NCBI GenBank assembly: GCA_045647865.1 | Contig: JAZRMW010000041.1 | Location: forward strand, 62,001-126,000 | Direction: 5' to 3' | Origin: Phocaeicola_A sp045647865 | GTDB taxonomy: Bacteria; Bacteroidota; Bacteroidia; Bacteroidales; Bacteroidaceae | Length of the DNA: 64,000 nt | Part shown: piece by piece, positions 18,869 through 27,824 of the stretch | How the letters are laid out: the number at the start of each line of letters is the position of its first letter | Position numbering within the stretch: position 1 is the stretch's first letter | Notes under the pieces: model-generated | What the model was told of the DNA's origin: nothing | Database searches by the model: none | The model's input: only the letters and a program-made list of their open reading frames with translations | Position numbers and translations under genes: made by a program

Positions 18869-19411
18869 ATGAAAAAGTTTATTTGCTCAGTATGTGGTTA
18901 TGTTCATGAAGGTGATTCAGCTCCCGAAAAGTGTCCGTTGTGTAAGGTTGGTGCCGACAAGTTCACTCAGTTGGAAGAAGGTAAGATAGAGTTTGTACAA
19001 GAACATGTTATCGGTGTAGCCAAAGGTTGCGACGATGAGATGATTAAGGACCTCAATGCTCACTTCATGGGCGAATGCACCGAAGTTGGTATGTATTTGG
19101 CTATGAGCCGTCAGGCTGACCGTGAGGGTTATCCCGAAATTGCAGAAGCATTCAAACGCTATGCATGGGAAGAGGCTGAACATGCTGCTAAGTTTGCAGA
19201 ACTTTTGGGGGATTGTGTTTGGGACACTAAGACAAACCTTGAAAAGCGTATGAACGCAGAGTCTGGTGCATGTGCCGACAAGTATCGCATTGCTAAGCGT
19301 GCCAAGGAATTGAATCTCGATGCTATCCACGATACCGTACACGAAATGTCTAAGGACGAAGCTCGTCACGGTAAGGGATTCGAAGGTCTCTTCAACCGTT
19401 ATTTCAAGTAA
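18869..19411 (+). CDS. rbr: Rubrerythrin with N-terminal rubredoxin domain
   Basis: A 180-residue non-haem iron protein that reduces hydrogen peroxide in anaerobes. The rubredoxin iron site is at the N-terminus (C6-x2-C9 and C22-x2-C25), followed by a ferritin-like four-helix domain with di-iron ligands in EEAEH and DEARH. The domain order is opposite to classical rubrerythrin and matches the reverse type. It lies 74 bp behind the PerR-like gene and is closed by a strong terminator, so the two form an oxidative-stress unit. Confidence 0.93.
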   Translation: MKKFICSVCGYVHEGDSAPEKCPLCKVGADKFTQLEEGKIEFVQEHVIGVAKGCDDEMIKDLNAHFMGECTEVGMYLAMSRQADREGYPEIAEAFKRYAWEEAEHAAKFAELLGDCVWDTKTNLEKRMNAESGACADKYRIAKRAKELNLDAIHDTVHEMSKDEARHGKGFEGLFNRYFK

Positions 19412-19432
19412 TTTTTGTAGAATGTAAATAAG

Positions 19433-19472
19433 AAGGACGGAATCGTAACATTGATTCCGTCCTTTATTTTTT
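19433..19472 (+). terminator. Rho-independent terminator of rbr
   Basis: AAGGACGGAATC (19433-19444) pairs perfectly with GATTCCGTCCTT (19453-19464), followed by TATTTTTT. Confidence 0.9.
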
Positions 19473-19566
19473 ATGCTCCGACCAAAGTCTATACCGTTGA
19501 TTCTCAAATTTGTACTATGTGATAGTTTACTAAAATGGAGTGTGAAAAATTAGTATATTGTAGTTC

Positions 19567-19863
19567 TTATAGAAATTTTTCAATACTACTTTTCAGTTGG
19601 CTGAGTGATATCACACCACTTTGTCTCCAAAGTAATTCTCCTTTTCGGTAAAGCATCAGTGTTGGGATGGACTGTATGCGTTGCTTGGCTGCTAATTCTT
19701 CATGCTTGTCAACATCAATTTTGGCTATGCGCAATTTATCCCCTTTTTCTTTTTTCAATTCTTCCAATATGGGGTGCATGGTTCTGCAAGGACCACACCA
19801 TGTGGCATAGAAGTCCACCAATATAGGTGTATTCGAGGTTGTCAATTCTTCAAAATTTTCCAT
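19567..19863 (-). CDS. Thioredoxin
   Basis: A 98-residue thioredoxin with the redox motif W22-CGPC and the cis-Pro region SIPTLMLYRKGE. The frame is open further upstream. The start MENFEELTTSNT at 19863 gives a normal thioredoxin length with no signal peptide, so it is chosen; it should be cytoplasmic. It reduces protein disulphides. It sits on its own next to the rubrerythrin unit, on the other strand. Confidence 0.9.
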   Translation of the reverse strand: MENFEELTTSNTPILVDFYATWCGPCRTMHPILEELKKEKGDKLRIAKIDVDKHEELAAKQRIQSIPTLMLYRKGELLWRQSGVISLSQLKSSIEKFL

Positions 19864-20052
19864 ATTTTCATTGTTAGAGTGTAATACATGAATTTCCAAC
19901 AATGAAGAGAGGAAAAGGTTTAAAAATAGGCACGGATTATATAAATGACACAATTCGAAAACACCTATTTGGATTTATAGGTCTGTAAAAAAAGAAATTT
20001 GTGTAATTTGCGTAATCCGCGCCTATCTAATGGAAATTTCTGATTTTCCTTA

Positions 20053-20643
20053 TTATTTATTATATCTTTTATTCAATCCTTCGATGATTTCGCCTGTGAT
20101 ATTGAAGGCAGGGTTGCCATAGAGCAGATTGTCGAATCCTGTATTACTCAAGATGAAATCATATTGCTTTTCGGCATTGTAGAGCTTGATAAAGTTGTTG
20201 ATGGAATCGCGCAATTGCAGGTTGTTCTTTTGGTTTTCGATAGCCAGTTCTTCTGCTTTTTGTACCTTCAATTCTTCCAATTCTTGCGCTTTCTTCATCA
20301 GACGGGCATATTCCTCTTCAGCACGAGCCTTTGTGAAAGCGTTGTTTTCGAACTTATATTGGAATTCCTGTTGTTCATTTTCCAATTTTTTTCCTTTGTC
20401 ATTCAGTGTGGCACGCACGTTTTCCTCCTTCTTTACCATCTCTTGATTCATATCAATACATAATTGATAGCTTGACAGGAGAGAATCTACCTCAACGTAT
20501 GCAATTTTTAATCCGCTAGTTGCAACACCTTGTGAAGTTGTAGCTACTGCGGGAGCTGCTGTTTGTTGGTTTCCATTGCATTGTGCCATCATGAGGCCAA
20601 GTGCCAATGCAGCACATCCTTTCAATACTGTTTTCTTATTCAT
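20053..20643 (-). CDS. OmpH/Skp-family periplasmic chaperone, lipoprotein form
   Basis: A 196-residue protein with a lipoprotein signal (LGLMMAQC). A beta-strand start IAYVEVDSLLSS is followed by a long charged coiled coil (about 70-150) and an OmpH-type C-terminus (YDFILSNTGFDNLLYG). OmpH/Skp proteins hold unfolded outer-membrane proteins in the periplasm. This one would be tethered by lipid. It starts 9 bp behind the small membrane protein gene. Confidence 0.85.
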   Translation of the reverse strand: MNKKTVLKGCAALALGLMMAQCNGNQQTAAPAVATTSQGVATSGLKIAYVEVDSLLSSYQLCIDMNQEMVKKEENVRATLNDKGKKLENEQQEFQYKFENNAFTKARAEEEYARLMKKAQELEELKVQKAEELAIENQKNNLQLRDSINNFIKLYNAEKQYDFILSNTGFDNLLYGNPAFNITGEIIEGLNKRYNK

Positions 20644-20652
20644 GTCTATTTT

Positions 20653-20868
20653 TTATTTTTTGATTCTTTCATTCACTTTAATCCGCTTTGGAGCACGAGC
20701 TTCACGGTCTTGTGATTGTACACATCCGATGCCCCTTTTGCGCATGGCTTTACTTCCGCTCACGTGTGTGTTAGGGAAACGGCCATTCTTCTTCAAAATG
20801 ATTTTTATTGCTAATAATGCTAAACAAATAGCAACAATTATCACGGTTATGATGATAGTTTCAATCAT
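20653..20868 (-). CDS. Small single-pass membrane protein (71 aa)
   Basis: The start MIETIIITVIIVAICLALLA is a membrane segment, followed by KNGRFPNTHVSGSKAMRKRG and a basic tail. The frame is open upstream into pepD, but the promoter at 20886 fixes this start. It resembles a short conserved Bacteroides family, often labelled membrane or secreted protein, that is found near OmpH-like genes. Function unknown. It is cotranscribed with the OmpH-like gene. Confidence 0.65.
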   Translation of the reverse strand: MIETIIITVIIVAICLALLAIKIILKKNGRFPNTHVSGSKAMRKRGIGCVQSQDREARAPKRIKVNERIKK

Positions 20869-20874
20869 TCTTCT

Positions 20875-20893
20875 TAAATTTGCGGCAAAGATA
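20875..20893. promoter_or_regulatory. Overlapping divergent -7 elements
   Basis: TAAATTTG (20875-20882, + strand, towards pepD) and TATCTTTG (20886-20893, - strand, towards the small membrane protein) lie back to back. Neither has a clear -33 TTTG. Confidence 0.5.
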
Positions 20894-20955
20894 GTTCTTT
20901 TAATTATGAAATGCGTGATATGAAACATAAAAATTATAAAAAAAGAAAATAAACC

Positions 20956-22404
20956 ATGGAAATGAAAGATTTGAACCCAGTAGAAGTGTTCTCGTATTTT
21001 GACGAGATTTGCCGTGTGCCACGTCCCTCGAAGAAAGAGGAGAAAATTATTGCTTATTTGCGTAACTTTGGCGAAAAGCATCAGTTGGAGACGCTTGTTG
21101 ATCAAGCTGGTAATGTCCTTATCAAGAAACCTGCTACGGCAGGTATGGAGGGAAGGAAGACGGTTATCCTCCAAAGTCATATCGATATGGTATGCGAGAA
21201 GAATAAGGATGTGGCCCACAATTTTGATGTTGATCCTATTGAAACCTACATAGATGGTGAATGGTTGCGTGCCCGAGGAACCACGTTGGGTGCTGACAAT
21301 GGTATTGGTATGGCCGCAGCTTTAGCTGTGCTTGCTTCCGACTCTATTCAGCATGGCCCCATTGAATGTCTCTTTACGGTGGATGAGGAGACAGGACTTA
21401 CTGGAGCATTTGCTCTTCAAAGCGGATTCATGAATGGCGATGTTTTGCTCAATCTTGATAGTGAGGACGAGGGTGAAATTTTCATAGGATGCGCTGGAGG
21501 ATGTCGAACGAATGCCACTTTCGATTATAAGCCTGTAGAGGTTCCTGAAGGATATTTTTACTTCACAGTCGAACTGAATGGCCTTACTGGTGGACATAGT
21601 GGCGATGACATCAACAAGGGATTTGCTAATGCCAACAAGGTGCTCAACCGTTTCCTCCTGCAAGCATTCAACAAATATGATCTCTATCTGTGCGAAATTT
21701 CAGGTGGAAATCTTCACAATGCTATTCCTCGCGAAGCACGTGCTATCTGTGCACTGCCCTCGAAACATAAGGAAGACATCCGTATCGACCTCAACCTATT
21801 TGCTGCTGAAGTAGAAGCAGAATACAGTGTTACAGAACCTAATATGCGTTTCGTACTTCAGAGTACCGACCCTGTGCCTATGGCCATTGATAAGGATACT
21901 ACACTTCGTTTCCTTCGTGCTATCCATGCTGTTGCCAACGGTGTTTTCATGATGAGTCAGAATATGCCCGGTTTGGTGGAGACATCCAGCAATTTGGCTT
22001 CTGTCAAGATGATTGAAGGAAACCGTATCCTCATTGGTAGTAGTCAGCGTAGCAGTACTCTCTCTTCTCGCAAGGATATGGCTGAAACGGTACAGTCTGC
22101 TTTTGAATTGGCTGGTGCATCGGTTGATGTTGGTGACGGTTATCCCGGTTGGAAACCCAATCCTCAATCGCCTCTCTTGGCTGTTGCCATAGAGTCATAC
22201 AAACGCCTTTTTGGTATCGAACCGAAGGTAAAAGCTATTCATGCAGGATTAGAATGTGGACTTTTCTTAGAAAAATATCCTTCACTTGATATGATTTCTT
22301 TCGGTCCCACATTACGCGGAGTGCATTCTCCTGACGAACGCATGTATATTCCATCCGTTGAACGTTGGTGGATTCATTTGCTCGATGTGTTGAAGAATGT
22401 GTGA
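20956..22404 (+). CDS. pepD: Aminoacyl-histidine dipeptidase (PepD, M20 family)
   Basis: A 482-residue zinc peptidase of the M20 family that cleaves Xaa-His dipeptides such as carnosine. Metal-binding motifs are QSHIDMV, GADNGIG and the catalytic DEETG. A lid/dimerisation domain is in the middle (GGHSGDDINKG) and a C-terminal metal ligand in IHAGLECGLF. The length is typical and the protein has no signal peptide, so it is cytoplasmic. It is divergent from the small membrane protein gene and followed by a terminator. Confidence 0.95.
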   Translation: MEMKDLNPVEVFSYFDEICRVPRPSKKEEKIIAYLRNFGEKHQLETLVDQAGNVLIKKPATAGMEGRKTVILQSHIDMVCEKNKDVAHNFDVDPIETYIDGEWLRARGTTLGADNGIGMAAALAVLASDSIQHGPIECLFTVDEETGLTGAFALQSGFMNGDVLLNLDSEDEGEIFIGCAGGCRTNATFDYKPVEVPEGYFYFTVELNGLTGGHSGDDINKGFANANKVLNRFLLQAFNKYDLYLCEISGGNLHNAIPREARAICALPSKHKEDIRIDLNLFAAEVEAEYSVTEPNMRFVLQSTDPVPMAIDKDTTLRFLRAIHAVANGVFMMSQNMPGLVETSSNLASVKMIEGNRILIGSSQRSSTLSSRKDMAETVQSAFELAGASVDVGDGYPGWKPNPQSPLLAVAIESYKRLFGIEPKVKAIHAGLECGLFLEKYPSLDMISFGPTLRGVHSPDERMYIPSVERWWIHLLDVLKNV

Positions 22405-22456
22405 ATCCAATCCAGGCAGGTGTTGTATCCTGTGATGGGTTGCGATTAAAAGGTAT

Positions 22457-22508
22457 ATACTTTTCATAGAAAACTCAGAAACTTTTCTATGAAAAGTATT
22501 TTATTTTG
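22457..22508 (+). terminator. Terminator of pepD
   Basis: A perfect 17-bp inverted repeat (22457-22473 with 22483-22499, built on ACTTTTCATAGAAAA) with a 9-nt loop, followed by TTTATTTT. Between here and 22675 I see no gene. Confidence 0.8.
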
Positions 22509-22675
22509 ATTATGCTCAACTGTATGCTCTTTGGTGGGATATGGAATATGTTCTTTGCAAGATAGATTAGACAAGGTCTTTTGTACGCTATAAGAAAAAT
22601 CATCTATAGGGTGATAAACATTTATATGAAGTGTCTTATTCTTTAAGTAAAGATTGGTTTAATATTATAAAGGAA

Positions 22676-22705
22676 GAAGCCCCGTCGCTCACGCGATAGG
22701 GCTTC
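22676..22705 (-). terminator. Terminator of rpsP
   Basis: GAAGCCC (22676-22682) and GGGCTTC (22699-22705), extended by AGG/CCT. On the minus strand it is followed by a T-rich tract. Confidence 0.75.
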
Positions 22706-22751
22706 CTAATTTGTTTGTTTGAGATAATCGTAATTAATTGGGTTTTGCAGA

Positions 22752-23291
22752 TTAAGCTTCTGCAGGAGCTTCTTCAGTGGCGGGAGCCTCTTCTGTAGCC
22801 TCAGCTTCAGCCTCTGCCTTAGCAGCAGCCTCAGCAGCTTTCTTTTCAGCTACTTTCTTGGCGATTTCCTCATTCACTTTCTTTTCAGCTTCCAAACGAG
22901 CCTTAGCTTCAGCCTTAGCAGCTTCTTCATTCTTGGCTACGAGCTGAGCAAGACCATTCTGCTTGTCTTTCTTCCAAGCTTCGAATTTAGCCTGTGCAGC
23001 TGCTTCGTCGAAAGCACCTTTCTTGACACCACCTTGGAGGTGCTTCATCATGTAAACACCTTCGCGAGAAAGAATGTTACGTGCTGTGTCAGTAGGTTGA
23101 GCTCCGCAATTTACCCAGTAAAGTGCGCGTTCGAAATTCAAATCTACTGTGGCAGGATTGGTGTTAGGATTGTAGGTACCAATCTTTTCAGTAAACTTAC
23201 CATCACGTGGTGCTCTTGAATCAGCAATCACAATTGAATAAAAGGCGTAGCTCTTACGACCATGACGCTGCAATCTGATTTTTGTTGCCAT
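22752..23291 (-). CDS. rpsP: 30S ribosomal protein S16
   Basis: The first ~85 residues are S16 (MATKIRLQRHGRKSYAFY, then DSRAPRDGKFTEKIGTYNPN). The remaining ~95 residues are a charged tail rich in Ala, Glu and Lys, ending in repeated EEAPA units. Long tails of this kind are usual in Bacteroidetes S16. It has its own promoter and terminator. Confidence 0.96.
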   Translation of the reverse strand: MATKIRLQRHGRKSYAFYSIVIADSRAPRDGKFTEKIGTYNPNTNPATVDLNFERALYWVNCGAQPTDTARNILSREGVYMMKHLQGGVKKGAFDEAAAQAKFEAWKKDKQNGLAQLVAKNEEAAKAEAKARLEAEKKVNEEIAKKVAEKKAAEAAAKAEAEAEATEEAPATEEAPAEA

Positions 23292-23356
23292 TGTTTTTGT
23301 TAAAATTTTTAATTAATTAATGATTTGAATGTGCTAATAACTCGTATTAGCGGGCG

Positions 23357-23387
23357 CAAAATTACTGCTTTATTTTTGATTGACAAA
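23357..23387 (-). promoter_or_regulatory. Promoter of rpsP
   Basis: On the minus strand TTTG (23387-23384), 19-nt spacer, TAATTTTG (23364-23357), an exact fit to the Bacteroidetes consensus. The leader is about 60 nt. Confidence 0.75.
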
Positions 23388-23395
23388 GCTTTTAC

Positions 23396-24250
23396 TCATT
23401 TATTTATCTCTCTAAGCCATTTTTCAAGTTCTTGTGTCCATTGGCCTTTGTAAGGGAAACTGTCGCGGAAGCCCCATCCATGACCACCGGTAGGGTAGAG
23501 ATGCATGGTTGCAGATACTCCGTTAGAAATGAGTGCACGATAGTAACGGAGGCTGTTTTCTACAGGTACCGCCTTGTCATCGCTAGAATGCATGATGAAA
23601 GCTTTGGGTGTGCGCGGAGTTACTTGTAATTCGTTACAATAGAGCTTAACGGTTTCTTCGTCTGGATTTCTACCCAAGAGCCATGTACGAGTGCCCTGAT
23701 GGGTAATTTCGTTATCGAGAGAAACAACGGGGTAGAAGAGTATCTGAAAGTCTGGGCGCACAGTCTCTTCTGTATCAAAATGGGTTGCTGCTGTAGCTGC
23801 AAGGTGACCTCCGGCCGATGAACCTTGGATACCTATTTTATTAGGATTTACTCCCCACTCGGCACCGCGTTGACGCATGATACGGATGGCCTGTTGGGCA
23901 TCGCTCAAAGGAACTTCCTTATGCATGTTAGGTAAACGATAGACAAGCACGGCAAAGGTAATTCCTTGGGCATTGTACCAAGCTGCTAGGTCGTGTCCTT
24001 CGTGGGCGGTAGCAAGGTGGCTGTATCCACCACCCGGGCAGGCAATGACTGCCATACCTGTATTGCGTCCTTTGGGGGCAGGATATACCGTAAGGGTCGC
24101 TTCATGGTACATCTTGTCACCTTCTTTAAGTTCATTACTGTTTGGGGCTCCTTGCTCCCAAAGTTTCAATTCGATGGCACCTTTCTGTTGTGCCTCTACG
24201 CCTGTGAAGGCGGCAAATGTAGCCATAATGGCAATAATCAGTTTTTTCAT
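23396..24250 (-). CDS. Secreted alpha/beta-hydrolase (esterase)
   Basis: A 284-residue protein with a signal peptide (to about residue 20, ending VEAQ). The alpha/beta-hydrolase core has an oxyanion motif in CPGGGYSHLA, nucleophile GSSAG, an Asp in SSDDKAVP and a His in GGHGWGF. It resembles carbohydrate or xylan acetyl-esterases and other BD-FAE-type enzymes. The likely reaction is hydrolysis of an ester on a polymer side chain in the periplasm or outside. It starts 12 bp after the OPT transporter gene, so the two are probably cotranscribed. Confidence 0.85.
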   Translation of the reverse strand: MKKLIIAIMATFAAFTGVEAQQKGAIELKLWEQGAPNSNELKEGDKMYHEATLTVYPAPKGRNTGMAVIACPGGGYSHLATAHEGHDLAAWYNAQGITFAVLVYRLPNMHKEVPLSDAQQAIRIMRQRGAEWGVNPNKIGIQGSSAGGHLAATAATHFDTEETVRPDFQILFYPVVSLDNEITHQGTRTWLLGRNPDEETVKLYCNELQVTPRTPKAFIMHSSDDKAVPVENSLRYYRALISNGVSATMHLYPTGGHGWGFRDSFPYKGQWTQELEKWLREINK

Positions 24251-24261
24251 TGTTTGATTAA

Positions 24262-26247
24262 TTATTTCTTCATGCTTGCTTTAACAAAATAAAGTATCAG
24301 AGCGGCATAAGCTACTAAAGCAACTACTTCGCTCCATGAATTACTGAGCCACTCAGTGTTCATCAAGTCGATGCCTCCGAAACGCATAGCTGCGCTTACG
24401 ACACCCATCAATGCACCACCAGCAATGAATCCTGATGCAAGGAGAGTTCCTTTCTCACCTCGTTCAGCATTGAGGATAGTGTCTTTGCTACGGGTGGTCA
24501 CGTACCAGTTGATGGCTCCACCTACGAGCAACGGAGTGTTCAATTCCAAAGGAATGAACATACCCAAGGCGAATGCCAAAGCGGGAATTTTGCACCAAGT
24601 GAGAATGATGGCCAATAGGGCACCAATGCCGTAGAGTAACCAAGGTGCACCCACACCGCTCATCAACGGTTCGATAACTGCTGCCATGGCATTAGCTTGC
24701 GGAGCGGCCAGCTGTCCGCTGGTGAAGCCGTATGTCTGATTCAATATCATGATGACCCCACCCACCGTAGCGGCAGATACGAGTGTGCCAAGGAATTTCC
24801 AACCTTCTTGTTTTTGGGGAGTGGTACCAATCCAATAGCCAATCTTCAAGTCGGTAATGAAGCCTCCGGCCATAGAAAGGGCTGTACATACGACACCACC
24901 CATGATGAGAGCTGCTACCATACCTGTTGTCCCTTCGAGGCCTACTGCAACCATAATAACAGAAGCTAAGATGAGTGTCATCAGGGTCATTCCTGATACG
25001 GGGTTGCTACCTACAATCGCAATGGCGTTGGCGGCCACGGTAGTAAAAAGGAAAGCAATGATGGCTACGAGAAGGATTCCTACTACGGCATGAAGTACGT
25101 TTCCTTGCATCACATCGAAGTAGAAGAAGAGGAACACAAGCAGGAGTGTAATGATGCTTCCGAAGGCTATAATCTTCATAGATAGATCGCGACCTGTACG
25201 AGGAAGGGTTGTCGTGTCTCCACCTTTGCCCTTCATTTCTTTGGCTGCAAGTCCGATGGCACTCTTGATAATCCCCCAAGAACGGATGATGCCGATGATG
25301 CCGGCCATGGCAATACCTCCAATACCGATACTCTTGGCGTATGCAGTAAAGATTTGTTCGGGTGTCATTTCACCTACCGTTTGAGTGATGTCCGGATTCC
25401 ATTGGTTCAGTACTACATCTCCCCAAATGAGTGACATACCGGGGATGATAATCCACCATACGGCCAATGAGCCGAAGCAGATGATGGCTGCATATTTCAA
25501 TCCTACAATATAACCCAAACCAAGTACGGCTGCACCGGTATTAATTTTGAATACCAATTTGGCCTTGTCGGCAATGGCTTCACCCCATCCGCAAATGCGG
25601 GTCGTAAAGTTTTCGTTCCACCATCCGAAGGTGGCTACGATGAAGTCATAGAGTCCACCGACCAATCCGGCAATAAGAAGAGGTTTGGCTTGATTTCCGC
25701 TCTTTTCGCCCGAGATGAGTACTTGTGTAGTGGCTGTAGCTTCGGGAAAAGGATATTTTCCGTGCATGTCGCTCACAAAATATTTGCGGAAAGGGATGAG
25801 GAAGAGGATACCCAATACACCACCGAGCAATGAGCTGATGAACACTTGAAAGAAGTTTACCGTCATCTCTGGGTACTTGGCTTGCAGGATGTAGAGTGCG
25901 GGCAGGGTAAAGATGGCTCCTGCTACAATCACACCCGAGCAGGCACCTATGCTTTGGATGATGACGTTTTCGCCCAATGCGTTCTTACGCTTGGCAGCAC
26001 CCGATACTCCCACGGCGATGATAGCGATGGGGATGGCCGCTTCAAACACTTGTCCAACTTTCAAACCTAAATAAGCCGCTGCTGCTGAAAAGAGTACAGC
26101 CATACCAATGCCCCAAAGTACTGACCACAGATTTACTTCTGGATAGCTCTTTTTAGGAGAAAGGATAGGTTCGTACTTTTCGCCTTCCTTCAGTTCGCGG
26201 AAGGCATTTTCGGGAAGTCCCGTGAATTGTTCTTCTTGTTTTTCCAT
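24262..26247 (-). CDS. OPT-family oligopeptide transporter
   Basis: A 661-residue inner-membrane protein with about 15 hydrophobic segments. It has the OPT features of a cytoplasmic N-terminus followed by SYPEVNLWSVLWGIGMAVLF, a PFPEATATTQVL segment and NPVSGMTLMTLI. OPT proteins import oligopeptides or metal-chelate compounds with protons. It is followed 12 bp later by the esterase gene. Confidence 0.92.
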   Translation of the reverse strand: MEKQEEQFTGLPENAFRELKEGEKYEPILSPKKSYPEVNLWSVLWGIGMAVLFSAAAAYLGLKVGQVFEAAIPIAIIAVGVSGAAKRKNALGENVIIQSIGACSGVIVAGAIFTLPALYILQAKYPEMTVNFFQVFISSLLGGVLGILFLIPFRKYFVSDMHGKYPFPEATATTQVLISGEKSGNQAKPLLIAGLVGGLYDFIVATFGWWNENFTTRICGWGEAIADKAKLVFKINTGAAVLGLGYIVGLKYAAIICFGSLAVWWIIIPGMSLIWGDVVLNQWNPDITQTVGEMTPEQIFTAYAKSIGIGGIAMAGIIGIIRSWGIIKSAIGLAAKEMKGKGGDTTTLPRTGRDLSMKIIAFGSIITLLLVFLFFYFDVMQGNVLHAVVGILLVAIIAFLFTTVAANAIAIVGSNPVSGMTLMTLILASVIMVAVGLEGTTGMVAALIMGGVVCTALSMAGGFITDLKIGYWIGTTPQKQEGWKFLGTLVSAATVGGVIMILNQTYGFTSGQLAAPQANAMAAVIEPLMSGVGAPWLLYGIGALLAIILTWCKIPALAFALGMFIPLELNTPLLVGGAINWYVTTRSKDTILNAERGEKGTLLASGFIAGGALMGVVSAAMRFGGIDLMNTEWLSNSWSEVVALVAYAALILYFVKASMKK

Positions 26248-26318
26248 TCTGAAATGTTTTACTGTTATTTTATTGATTCTTTGTGTCTGAAATTAGTGCA
26301 ATACCCGTGGATTGTCAT

Positions 26319-27470
26319 TTAGAACATCTTACCGATAGAGAATGTCAAGGATGACATAGCCGTAGGTGATTTCTTGTCTAAGAAGAATTGGCATTCATAA
26401 CCTGCACCGAGCATGATTCCTTCGCGGTGGGCAAGTTGTACTTTAACGCCAGGTCCTACGAGCCAATGGTTATGCATATCTAATGGTTTGAAGTTCGGAC
26501 GTGTAGCACCGTGTTGGTGGAGGTGCATCACTGAAGTGGCTACATACGGGATGATGCTCCATATTTCATATCCGTTTTGAAAGGGGATGCAATATCCACC
26601 TCTAATGCCTACACGCCAAGCATCAATATCTTTTATTACTTTCTCGAAAGGCCAATAGTCCTCACCCCAAGGGATGTAGAGAATTTGGGTGCATGAAGCA
26701 AAATCCACTCCTCCGTAAATGTGTTTGTATGTGAAGTCGGCTCTGAAACTTTGCATGTCAGAGAAATCTCCCTAAGTATCACCGTGATGCCAGTCGAATG
26801 AAATGCCTACAGATACGGATGAAAGTGCATCTTTCCACGGTACAAATCGTGTGCCTCGATTGAGAGCATCACTGTATGTGGTAGTTGGAATTTTGCTTTT
26901 CTTTCCGTTATAGACGGTTTTTTCAACCTTCATTGTGCGCCAAGGTAGTGTATATTCACCTTCGAAAGTGCCGAGGATGGCTATGGGCTCTTCTCCAGGA
27001 AATACATCGCATACTTCAAGTATTTTATAGTCTTCGGGATAATCGGATATCTTGAATCTGTATGCTACTCCGTCGTCATAGACTCTCACTTCGAGCATCA
27101 TTCCATTGTCCGTTGCCATGTAAAGGACATTGTATCTGCCAGTAAGGTTGGATAGGAGAGTGTCTCTTGTTTCGGGATGGTCCAACATCCTTTCACCTTT
27201 ATTTGTACGGATGATATTGGCTTTACCGAACGCATATCTGCGTCCTTGGGATTTTACGGTAAGGCCGATTTCTGCATTCGACAATGTTTTCGCCTCTTTC
27301 GAAACTTTCATCGTCATTTTGGTTGGAATCAAAAATTTACTTGCGCCTTTTCTACTTTTGTTCGTATTTAGGGATACACTCAGTTCTCCATTGGGGGAGT
27401 AAACGGCATATTGTGCGACACAAATACTCGTTTGAAGTACCAATGCAATGATGATAAGTAGTTTTTTCAT
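26319..27470 (-). pseudogene. GH97-N-like / outer-membrane protein gene interrupted by an in-frame TAG
   Basis: Two halves lie in the same reading frame, separated only by a TAG at 26774-26772 (codon 233 of 384). The first half has a signal peptide (MKKLLIIIALVLQTSICVAQ) and a GH97 N-terminal-like beta-sandwich (SPNGELSVSLNTNKS, VYDDGVAYRFKI). The second half reads on directly as amphipathic beta-strands and ends in Phe (FSIGKMF), as outer-membrane barrels do; the codons on both sides of the stop continue the strand pattern. A Gln, Leu or Trp codon at this point would restore one 383-residue protein. The start at 27470 is preferred over the upstream 27497. Confidence 0.75.
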
Positions 27471-27505
27471 CGTATAAATTTTTAAAAAGTTAAACATGTT
27501 TGGTG

Positions 27506-27536
27506 CAAAGGTACATAATATTAATAATGAAACGAA
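27506..27536 (-). promoter_or_regulatory. Promoter of the interrupted GH97-N-like gene
   Basis: On the minus strand TACCTTTG (27513-27506) with TTCG, one mismatch from TTTG, 19 nt upstream (27536-27533). Confidence 0.55.
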
Positions 27537-27548
27537 TAGTTGCTATTA

Positions 27549-27607
27549 TTTTTTTTCCTGTGGGAGAGAATTTTTTTTCAGGTAGGGGAGAAAAATATTT
27601 CAGGTAA
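27549..27607. repeat. Short palindromic tandem repeat, copy B
   Basis: T-tract, CCTGTGGGAGAG, T-tract, CAGGTAGGGGAG, A-tract, then a third partial CAGGTAA. It is the same type as 16173-16222 and lies between two divergent genes. The rest of 27608-27788 holds nothing I can support. Confidence 0.65.
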
Positions 27608-27788
27608 TCCAAAGATTTGTCTGTCGTTTAATCCGAAAGGGGTAGGTATGGGATAAGGTTACTTTTGTCCATAGTTGAGCTCGCTTTATCCGTCACTTGA
27701 ACACGGCATTTGTTTGCATGAAAGTAGAAAATGTGTGTGCGTCCACAAAAAACTCTTACTTTTCCTTCGCTATTCCCTTGAAATGTGT

Positions 27789-27796
27789 TATTTTTG
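27789..27796 (+). promoter_or_regulatory. -7 element of the rseC-rnf operon
   Basis: TATTTTTG matches TAnnTTTG and is 28 bp before the rseC start. The -33 box is not clear. Confidence 0.5.
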
Positions 27797-27824
27797 CCAC
27801 GAAATGTAACGCGCACATTGCAAA

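Noticed and set aside
18917..19507. 196-codon open frame opposite rubrerythrin
   Set aside because: It covers a well-conserved enzyme gene and runs through its terminator.
26319..27470. Genome-wide recoding of TAG
   Set aside because: Other genes in the window end with TAG normally (for example 39645-39647), and only one gene shows an internal TAG.
27628..27816. 62-codon open frame before rseC
   Set aside because: No family, no promoter on that strand, and it overlaps the rseC promoter.
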